This document shows, in pieces, positions 1 through 6,481 of a DNA stretch of 11,223 nucleotides. The notes under the pieces were generated by a model, which saw only the letters and a program-made list of their open reading frames with translations, was not told the DNA's origin and made no database searches. Both the position numbers and the translations under genes were made by a program. The DNA comes from Gammaproteobacteria bacterium (GTDB taxonomy: Bacteria > Pseudomonadota > Gammaproteobacteria > Eutrophobiales > Eutrophobiaceae), in assembly GCA_009843675.1 (NCBI GenBank), contig VYCZ01000221.1, forward strand, positions 1 to 11,223, read 5' to 3'. How positions within the stretch are numbered: the first letter of the stretch is position 1; every line of letters begins with the position of its first letter.

Positions 1-545
1 ACTATGCCCTGCACCTGGGCCTGACGGAGGCCGGGATGGGGTCCAAGGGGATTGTCGCTTCCACCGCGGCCCTGGGCGTCCTGTTGCAGGAAGGCATTGG
101 CGATACGATCCGGATTTCCCTGACGCCCGAACCGGGCGGCGACCGCGCCACCGAGGTGATCGTGGCCCAGGAACTGCTTCAGACCATGGGCCTGCGTTCA
201 TTCACCCCCCTGGTCACCGCCTGCCCCGGTTGCGGCCGCACCACCAGCACCGTGTTCCAGGAACTGGCGGACAATATCCAGGCTTACATCCGGACCAAAA
301 TGCCGATCTGGCGCGAGAAATACCCGGGCGTGGAGGAACTGAACCTGGCGGTGATGGGTTGCGTGGTGAACGGGCCCGGAGAGAGCAAGCATGCGGACAT
401 CGGCATCAGCCTGCCGGGCACCGGCGAGGCCCCTTCGGCTCCTGTCTTTGTTGACGGCAAGAAGACCGTCACCCTGCGCGGCGATAATATCGCCGCCGAG
501 TTCCAGGCCATAGTGGATGATTACATAGAAAACCGCTTTGGGTGA
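1..545 (+). CDS. ispG: 4-hydroxy-3-methylbut-2-enyl diphosphate synthase IspG (GcpE), 5'-truncated
   Basis: C-terminal part of IspG, the [4Fe-4S] enzyme that reductively converts methylerythritol cyclodiphosphate to HMBPP in the cytosolic MEP pathway. The frame is open from base 3 and begins [16 protein letters not shown], a block characteristic of the family, so the gene enters from outside the window and ATG 36 is internal. The cluster ligands are visible: CPGC (Cys codons 222-224 and 231-233), a third Cys at 360-362 in the [11 protein letters not shown] block, and the Glu that follows it. These match the C-x2-C, C and E ligands known for bacterial IspG. The remaining length is as expected for the C-terminal third and there is no frameshift. 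A hairpin terminator follows within 11 bp of the stop. It supplies isoprenoid precursors that squalene and hopanoid synthesis would consume, but it is not in an operon with those genes here. Confidence 0.97.
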   Translation, partial: YALHLGLTEAGMGSKGIVASTAALGVLLQEGIGDTIRISLTPEPGGDRATEVIVAQELLQTMGLRSFTPLVTACPGCGRTTSTVFQELADNIQAYIRTKMPIWREKYPGVEELNLAVMGCVVNGPGESKHADIGISLPGTGEAPSAPVFVDGKKTVTLRGDNIAAEFQAIVDDYIENRFG

Positions 546-555
546 GCCGGAATCA

Positions 556-582
556 GAAAAAGACACTTAACGTGTCTTTTTC
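556..582 (+). terminator. Intrinsic (rho-independent) terminator of ispG
   Basis: A perfect 11-bp stem, GAAAAAGACAC (556-566) with its complement (572-582), encloses the 5-nt loop TTAAC. The right arm carries the T-run and the left arm an A-run, so the hairpin could work on both strands. It starts 10 bp after the ispG stop. Confidence 0.85.
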
Positions 583-676
583 CCGGCGAACGGCACAACA
601 AGGATGTTGTGGCTGGAGTTTGTCGAAACCAATAAAGTTGCGCCATGGAAGGCTAGTACAAACTACATAAAGCCAA

Positions 677-704
677 CCTCACCCGCCCCCCGGGACGGGT
701 GAGG
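677..704 (-). terminator. GC-rich hairpin downstream of the small membrane-protein gene
   Basis: CCTCACCCG (677-685) and CGGGTGAGG (696-704) form a perfect 9-bp stem with a 10-nt loop. It lies 28 bp past the stop of the minus-strand gene 732-1082. Read on the minus strand it is followed by TTGGCTTT, a poor U-tract, so this is either a weak terminator or a dispersed palindromic repeat. Together with the ispG terminator it separates the two convergent genes. Confidence 0.4.
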
Positions 705-716
705 TAAATACATCAA

Positions 717-732
717 ATATCCGGCCGGATAT
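717..732. repeat. 16-bp perfect palindrome at the end of the small membrane-protein gene
   Basis: ATATCCGG and CCGGATAT form a 16-bp perfect palindrome whose last base lies in the TGA stop of the minus-strand gene. In the minus-strand transcript it would be followed by TTTGATGTATTT, so it may add to transcript end formation. It could also be a protein-binding site; nothing in the sequence decides. Confidence 0.5.
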
Positions 733-1082
733 CAGCCTTGCAACAGGCTTATTGTCCTCGCAACGAAAACACTGACGACACCGGCCAACAGCGCCGAGGC
801 CCCCTGGTCGAGTATGGCGTCGAGGTGTCCGCCTACCGCGGGAATAAGCCCCAACACGCCGTTTCCGTCTCCTGCTCCACCGCCCGGCATCGTTGCAGCA
901 GCGGCAACAGCGAGGGTGACTATCAGGTAAGCGCTCGGATCGTCAGCATCGACCGCGGTCCAGCCATAGACCAGGCCAAGAACAACGAGAGCCAGAGGAA
1001 GCAGGTCCATCGGTACGGCCCCGGGGGCCAGACCCTCGATGATCGCTGCCAGCAAGATTAATCCAACGACGATTCTAGTCAT
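732..1082 (-). CDS. Small hydrophobic integral membrane protein, function unknown
   Basis: A 116-residue protein that I do not recognise. It is strongly hydrophobic, with about four probable membrane segments at residues roughly 3-21, 25-44, 50-65 and 95-112. The two halves are joined by a Gly-rich stretch (PGGGAGDGNG, about residues 66-75). There are few charged residues and no catalytic or metal motif. The gene is credible because a strong Shine-Dalgarno (AGGAGG, complement of CCTCCT at 1091-1096) sits 8 bp before the ATG and an extended -10 promoter lies upstream. It is transcribed divergently from acs and convergently with ispG, so it is a single-gene unit. The plus-strand frame over the same DNA has no comparable ribosome-binding site. 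The sequence gives no basis for a function. Confidence 0.75.
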   Translation of the reverse strand: MTRIVVGLILLAAIIEGLAPGAVPMDLLPLALVVLGLVYGWTAVDADDPSAYLIVTLAVAAAATMPGGGAGDGNGVLGLIPAVGGHLDAILDQGASALLAGVVSVFVARTISLLQG

Positions 1083-1366
1083 ACTTATTCCCTCCTACGG
1101 TTATTATTACGTGAAGGGCCCGCCGCCGAGTGGCCCACGCTTGTCCTTGACATGGATTCAACGGCAAGCCACTTGGAAACTATAGCATATAAAAAGCGTA
1201 AAGGAACAAAAATAAAGCGGCAAGGCGAACTTTTTTTCGTTCTTTTTTTTACCGCGCCGTAAACTGCCGGAAACGGTTGTTTTTTAACAAATAAGGTGCG
1301 AAAAAGTGACAGCGAATCGTGTACACTACACCCTTATCGACAATAACAAGACCGGAGAGGAACAGT
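1083..1366. other. Divergent intergenic region between the small membrane gene and acs
   Basis: About 284 bp, AT-richer than the genes around it. It holds the minus-strand extended -10 at 1179-1187, a T-rich stretch at 1231-1250, a small inverted repeat TTGTT-TTTT-AACAA (1277-1290), and the 8-bp palindrome GTGTACAC (1319-1326) just upstream of acs. I could not find a convincing sigma-70 or sigma-54 promoter for acs. TACACT (1322-1327) could be a -10, but nothing resembling a -35 lies 16-18 bp upstream of it. Confidence 0.5.
1179..1187 (-). promoter_or_regulatory. Extended -10 promoter for the small membrane-protein gene
   Basis: On the minus strand these bases read TGCTATAGT, a match to the extended -10 form TGnTATAAT with one mismatch in the hexamer. 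No good -35 is present at 17 bp; TTGTTC at a longer spacing is the best available. Transcription would start near 1172, giving a leader of about 90 nt before the ATG at 1082. Confidence 0.45.
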
Positions 1367-3304
<1,938 letters not shown>

Positions 3305-3314
3305 GGGAATAAGG

Positions 3315-3329
3315 TGTCCCTCCGGGACA
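3315..3329 (+). terminator. Short hairpin after acs
   Basis: TGTCCC (3315-3320) and GGGACA (3324-3329) form a perfect 6-bp stem with a 3-nt loop, starting 10 bp past the acs stop. A T-tract is lacking (AATGTATTTG follows). It may be a weak terminator or an mRNA 3'-end stabiliser, or one half of the repeat unit that continues to about 3366. Confidence 0.35.
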
Positions 3330-3340
3330 ATGTATTTGAC

Positions 3341-3366
3341 TGGATTCCCGCCTGCGCGGGAATGAC
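3341..3366 (+). repeat. Dispersed ATTCCCGC/GCGGGAAT palindromic repeat, copy 1
   Basis: ATTCCCGC (3344-3351) and GCGGGAAT (3356-3363) form an 8-bp stem with loop CTGC, inside the longer conserved block TGGATTCCCG...GGGAATGAC. A second copy lies in reverse orientation at 7229-7254 with a single mismatch over 26 bases. This sequence type is a well-known dispersed intergenic repeat in many proteobacteria (similar to neisserial dRS3-like units). It lies only 13 bp before the phaC start codon. Confidence 0.8.
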
Positions 3367-3378
3367 GGTAGGGGCGGA

Positions 3379-4629
3379 ATGACCGTTGAAAACATCACAG
3401 CCCTGAAGGAGTACTTCAACCTCTGGTTGGAGGCCGGCGAGAAGGCGTACGCGGAGGTCGCCTTTACCGAGGAGTATTCCCGCAACTTCGGCGGGCTGGT
3501 GAATGCCTTGATGGGCATGCGCCGCGAGCTGGATGGCAGGGGTCAGAGTAAAATCACCCCGGTCCGTGCCGGAAGTCGCGATCTCGATGATTTTACTCTG
3601 ACCCCATCTATCCCCCCACATATCCTGCCGATGCCCCCAGGCTTTGGCGGCTTGTCCGATACAGTCCCCGTGGAGGTGGGACCGTCGGCCAGGGACGAGG
3701 TGTACCGGGAGGACAAGGTCCGGTTATACCGCTACCGGCCGCTGGCCGATGAACCTCACGCCGTCCCCGTCCTGATCGTGTACGCCCTGGTCAACAGGCC
3801 GTATATCATGGACTTGCAGGACGGCCGGTCACTGATCCAGGGGCTGCTCAAGGCCGGCCTGGACGTGTACCTGCTCGACTGGGGTTGTCCCGACGAGGGC
3901 GATACGGGCCTGACGCTGGATGATTACATCAACCGCTACCTGGACAACTCGGTGGACGCCATCTGGCAGCGCCACGGCCTGGACCGCATCAACCTGCTGG
4001 GTGTGTGCCAGGGCGGGACCTTCTGCCTCTGTTACACCGCCCTGCGCCAGGATAAGGTCGCCAACCTGGTGACCAGCGTGACGCCGGTGGACTTCCACAC
4101 TCCCCGCGACCTGCTCAGCCACCTGGTCCGCCACGTGGACATGGACCTGGCCGTGGACACGCTGGGCAACATACCGGGGGAGTTCCTGAACTGGCTGTTC
4201 CTGATGCTGAGGCCCTACAAGCTGACCGGGAAGAAGTACCTGGACGCGCTGGATATCCTGGACGACAGCGACCGGCTCGCCACCTTCATGCGCATGGAGA
4301 AATGGATCTTCGACAGCCCGGACCAGGCCGGCGCGGCCTGCCGCCAGTTCGCCCGGGATTTTTACCAGGGCAATAAACTGGTGAAAGGCGAAGTCGAAAT
4401 CGGCGGCAACCGGGTCGACCTGGAGGCGATCAACATCCCGGTCCTCAACATCTTCGCCGCCAACGACCACCTGGTTCCGGTCGATGCCTCAAAAGCCCTG
4501 GCCGGTTGCGTCAGCAGCGAGGACTACACCGAACTCGAACTACCCGGCGGCCACATCGGCATCTACGTCGGCGCCGGCGCCCGGGAGACGCTACCCGCCG
4601 CCATCAACGACTGGATCAGAGCGCGATAG
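3379..4629 (+). CDS. phaC: Class III poly(3-hydroxyalkanoate) synthase PhaC with a PhaE-like N-terminal extension
   Basis: Polymerises (R)-3-hydroxyacyl-CoA into PHA at the granule surface; class III enzymes normally work as a PhaC-PhaE complex. The alpha/beta-hydrolase core is complete, with lipase box GVCQGG (nucleophile C210), D363 in ANDHLVP and H392 in PGGHIGIYVG. The Cys-Asp and Asp-His distances (153 and 29) equal those of Allochromatium vinosum PhaC (C149, D302, H331, 355 aa, from memory), so this 416-aa protein has 61 extra N-terminal residues. Residues about 8-51 (LKEYFNLWLEAGEKAYAEVA..., ...LVNALMGMRREL) resemble the conserved C-terminal segment of PhaE. Residues about 54-75 are encoded by a palindromic repeat. 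The start is ATG 3379 with TAGGGGCGGA just upstream; a shorter product from an internal start such as ATG 3628 cannot be excluded. The gene converges with hpnA. No separate phaE is in the window. Confidence 0.93.
   Translation: MTVENITALKEYFNLWLEAGEKAYAEVAFTEEYSRNFGGLVNALMGMRRELDGRGQSKITPVRAGSRDLDDFTLTPSIPPHILPMPPGFGGLSDTVPVEVGPSARDEVYREDKVRLYRYRPLADEPHAVPVLIVYALVNRPYIMDLQDGRSLIQGLLKAGLDVYLLDWGCPDEGDTGLTLDDYINRYLDNSVDAIWQRHGLDRINLLGVCQGGTFCLCYTALRQDKVANLVTSVTPVDFHTPRDLLSHLVRHVDMDLAVDTLGNIPGEFLNWLFLMLRPYKLTGKKYLDALDILDDSDRLATFMRMEKWIFDSPDQAGAACRQFARDFYQGNKLVKGEVEIGGNRVDLEAINIPVLNIFAANDHLVPVDASKALAGCVSSEDYTELELPGGHIGIYVGAGARETLPAAINDWIRAR
3539..3605 (+). repeat. GGGGTCAGAGTAA-family palindromic element, copy 1, inside phaC
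   Basis: Perfect 18-bp inverted arms (3539-3556 and 3588-3605), beginning GGGGTCAGAGTAA and ending TTACTCTGACCCC, enclose a 31-nt centre. The terminal 13 bases are identical to those of the copies at 4632 and 6438. It lies wholly inside the phaC reading frame without breaking it, encoding residues about 54-75. Its centre is longer than, and unrelated to, that of the other two copies. Confidence 0.9.
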
Positions 4630-4631
4630 AA

Positions 4632-4674
4632 GGGGTCAGAGTAAGAAATTCGTCAGAATTTTTACTCTGACCCC
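4632..4674. repeat. GGGGTCAGAGTAA-family palindromic element, copy 2, between convergent phaC and hpnA
   Basis: A 43-bp element: GGGGTCAGAGTAA (4632-4644), then AAATTC and GAATTT around a GTCA loop with one bulged G, then TTACTCTGACCCC (4662-4674). It starts 2 bp after the phaC stop and ends 12 bp before the end of hpnA. The long hairpin between convergent genes could act as a two-way transcription end, although no T-run follows the stem. Its reverse complement matches the copy at 6438-6480 at 42 of 43 bases. Confidence 0.92.
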
Positions 4675-4686
4675 ATTAATTCGGTT

Positions 4687-5673
4687 TTAACAGTACCCGT
4701 TCTCCCTGAACCAGTCGATAGCGTCTTCTATGGCGCGGCGCGCCGGGCGGGATTCATAGCCCAGTTCCTGTTGCGCCAGGGCGGAGGAAAAATACATGAA
4801 TTTCTTCGCCATCCTTACGCCGTCCACCGTTGCGAACGGCTCTTTCCCGCTCACCCGCGCCCACTTTTCTGCGAGCCAGGCGAAGGGATAGACTGCGTTG
4901 TGCGGCAGCCGCAGGCGCGGCGGAGCGAGGTCCGCGTAGTTGCAGATGATGCCGAGGATGGTCTTCAACGACAGGTTTTCCCCGCCCAGGATGTAACGTT
5001 TACCCGGTTCGCCCTGTTCGAAAGCCAGCAGGTGGCCGGCCGCCACGTCGTCCACGTGGGCGATGTTGAGGCCCGTATCCACGTAAGCAGGCATTTTTCT
5101 CTTCAGCATATCAAGGATGATGCGGCCGGTGGGCGTGGGCTTGACGTCCCGCGGGCCGACCGGCGTGGACGGGTTGACGATGACGACAGGCAGCCCCTGG
5201 TCCGCGACCAGTTCACGCACCGCCTGTTCGGCCAGAAACTTCGAGCGCTTGTAGTGGCCGACCATGTCCGCCAGGCTCACCGGCGTGGTTTCATCGGCGG
5301 GGGTCCGGTCTGGGTTGATGCCCAGGGTAGCCACGCTGCTGGTATAGACCATCCTGTCGGCGCCCGCGTCGGCGGCCGCGCACAGCAGGTTCCGGGTGCC
5401 GTCCACATTGGTCTTGTACATGCGCTCCGGGTCGGGTATCCACAGGCGGTAATCCGCAGCGGCGTGGAACAGGTGACTGCAACCGCCGACCGCCCGTTTC
5501 AGCGAGGCAACGTCGGTCAGGTCGCCTTCGACCAGGTCAATGTCCAGTTGTTCCAGGTTGCGCCGGTCGCTGCCGGGTCTGACCAGCGCCCTTACCTGGT
5601 GGCCTTGTCCCAGCAGTACCCGTACCAGCGCGGACCCGACAAAGCCGTTGCCGCCGGTGACCAGCGTAGTCAT
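4687..5673 (-). CDS. hpnA: Hopanoid-associated sugar epimerase HpnA (NAD-dependent epimerase/dehydratase, extended SDR)
   Basis: A 328-residue extended short-chain dehydrogenase. It has the N-terminal Rossmann motif TGGNGFVG (6-13), VEGDLTD (48-54), YTSSVATLG (110-118; the Ser residues are active-site candidates), and the Y141-x3-K145 catalytic pair in GHYKRSK. It also has blocks typical of HpnA: AAADYRLWIPDPERMY, NPSTPVGPRDVKPTPTGR and RYILGGENLSL. The start chosen is ATG 5673, whose ATGA overlaps the TGA of the upstream phosphotransferase gene by 4 bp. The in-frame ATG 5721 would add 16 residues before the Rossmann strand and is unlikely. HpnA is conserved in hopanoid loci and is thought to act on the sugar-derived side chain; its exact reaction is not settled, so the role is inferred from family and context. 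It is translationally coupled to the preceding gene and is the last gene of the minus-strand array. Confidence 0.92.
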   Translation of the reverse strand: MTTLVTGGNGFVGSALVRVLLGQGHQVRALVRPGSDRRNLEQLDIDLVEGDLTDVASLKRAVGGCSHLFHAAADYRLWIPDPERMYKTNVDGTRNLLCAAADAGADRMVYTSSVATLGINPDRTPADETTPVSLADMVGHYKRSKFLAEQAVRELVADQGLPVVIVNPSTPVGPRDVKPTPTGRIILDMLKRKMPAYVDTGLNIAHVDDVAAGHLLAFEQGEPGKRYILGGENLSLKTILGIICNYADLAPPRLRLPHNAVYPFAWLAEKWARVSGKEPFATVDGVRMAKKFMYFSSALAQQELGYESRPARRAIEDAIDWFRENGYC

Positions 5674-6281
5674 GAACAGGAGTGTCCCTTCTTGCACCCC
5701 AGGTATTGGAGCAGCGTCCACTGGGCAAACTCCTGCGCGACTATGACGGCAATTACCAGGAACGGTTGCAGCAACCCGAAGAACGTGATCAGCGGCATCA
5801 GGTAGAAGACGTCCTCGATCTCGAACAGTCCGATGTTGGGTTGCTCGATCTGGAACTTGCCGGTGATGTTGCTGATCATGAGGCGGAGCTGGAATATCGC
5901 GGCCACCGAGACACCGGCGAGTATTCCCATGAACAGCGCCCCGGTTCCCAGCGGGCCGTGCATCAGGCCGAAGCCGATGCCTGCGAACAGCAGGATATCG
6001 ACGACGGCGTCACTGGCAAGGTCGTAGTAATGGCCGAATTTGCTGGTCTTGCCGGTGATCCTGGCCAGTTCTCCGTCGGTGTGGTCGAGGAAGTTCGAAA
6101 GCACCAGGAACAGCGCGCCGGCATTGGCCGGGCCCGGCTCCCCGGTGGCGAGCAGCGCGCAGGCGACGATGCCGGCGAGTAGCCGCGCAGAGGTAAGGTG
6201 GTTGGGGGTAACGGCGGTATCACGCAACGGATAAACCAGCCAGGCCGCCAGCCTTGCGTCCAGTGGTTTGTCATTGTACAT
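5670..6281 (-). CDS. CDP-alcohol phosphatidyltransferase family membrane protein
   Basis: A 203-residue integral membrane enzyme expected to transfer a phospho-alcohol group from a CDP-linked donor to an acceptor alcohol, using divalent metal at the cytosolic membrane face. The family signature is complete: D66-x2-D69-G70-x2-A73-R74-x8-G83-x3-D87-x3-D91. Hydrophobic segments follow at about 34-46, 53-64, 92-108, 112-130 and 158-185. The acidic IEQPNIGLFEIEDVFY region (145-160) is typical of one group of these proteins whose substrate is unknown to me. ATG 6281 has GGGAAG 7 bp upstream, and a perfect TATAAT -10 lies at 6315-6320. The gene overlaps hpnA by 4 bp. It is not among the standard hpn genes. 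Its substrate could be a hopanoid side-chain alcohol or an ordinary phospholipid headgroup; the sequence cannot distinguish these. Confidence 0.88.
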   Translation of the reverse strand: MYNDKPLDARLAAWLVYPLRDTAVTPNHLTSARLLAGIVACALLATGEPGPANAGALFLVLSNFLDHTDGELARITGKTSKFGHYYDLASDAVVDILLFAGIGFGLMHGPLGTGALFMGILAGVSVAAIFQLRLMISNITGKFQIEQPNIGLFEIEDVFYLMPLITFFGLLQPFLVIAVIVAQEFAQWTLLQYLGCKKGHSCS

Positions 6282-6314
6282 AAGGTTGCTTCCCGCAGGC
6301 TTCCATAACCCGGA

Positions 6315-6343
6315 ATTATATCCTGTTCACAAATTTCAGGACA
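6315..6343 (-). promoter_or_regulatory. Promoter of the phosphotransferase-hpnA operon
   Basis: On the minus strand a perfect TATAAT (6315-6320) lies 17 bp downstream of TGTCCT (6338-6343), a poor -35 that falls inside the first ATTTCAGGACACCC repeat unit. The predicted start is near 6308, about 27 nt before the ATG at 6281. This suggests that the two downstream genes can be transcribed separately from hpnN. Confidence 0.55.
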
Positions 6344-6425
6344 CCCACAAATTTCAGGACACCCATTAATTCAGGACACCCATAAAATTCATACGCCCCA
6401 CCAAATTATGGGTGTCCTGAATTAA
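6330..6425. repeat. ATTCAGGACACCC tandem array ending in a 20-bp inverted repeat
   Basis: Two identical 18-bp direct units (6330-6347 and 6348-6365, CAAATTTCAGGACACCCA) are followed by a 17-bp variant (6366-6382, TTAATTCAGGACACCCA). That third unit is the left arm of a perfect 20-bp inverted repeat: 6366-6385 pairs with 6406-6425 across a 20-nt loop. The array therefore holds three direct copies and one inverted copy of the same core. It lies in the 200-bp gap between hpnN and the phosphotransferase gene and overlaps the -35 region of that gene. Confidence 0.92.
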
Positions 6426-6437
6426 CGTTGGATGTTT

Positions 6438-6480
6438 GGGGTCAGAGTAAAAATTCTGGCGAATTTCTTACTCTGACCCC
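6438..6480. repeat. GGGGTCAGAGTAA-family palindromic element, copy 3, next to the hpnN stop
   Basis: GGGGTCAGAGTAA (6438-6450), AAATTC and GAATTT around a short loop, then TTACTCTGACCCC (6468-6480), ending 1 bp before the hpnN stop codon. It is the inverted near-copy (one mismatch in 43) of the element at 4632-4674. In the minus-strand transcript it forms a strong hairpin immediately after the hpnN stop, so it may reduce read-through or protect the hpnN message end. Confidence 0.92.
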
Positions 6481-6481
6481 A

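Noticed and set aside
1131..1146. Possible sigma-54 site (TGGC...TTG) upstream of acs
   Set aside because: The spacing between the GG and the downstream element is one base off and the GC dinucleotide is missing.
1147..1152. Perfect TTGACA as a -35 for acs
   Set aside because: Nothing resembling a -10 lies 16-18 bp downstream, and the site is over 200 bp from the acs start.
1319..1366. ATG 1319 as the start of acs
   Set aside because: No ribosome-binding site precedes it and the 16 added residues are not Acs-like. ATG 1367 has GGAGAGG correctly spaced.
6330..6425. Possible CRISPR-like array
   Set aside because: Units are 17-18 bp and directly adjacent with no spacers, and one copy is inverted, so this is a tandem/palindromic repeat. 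No cas genes are present.
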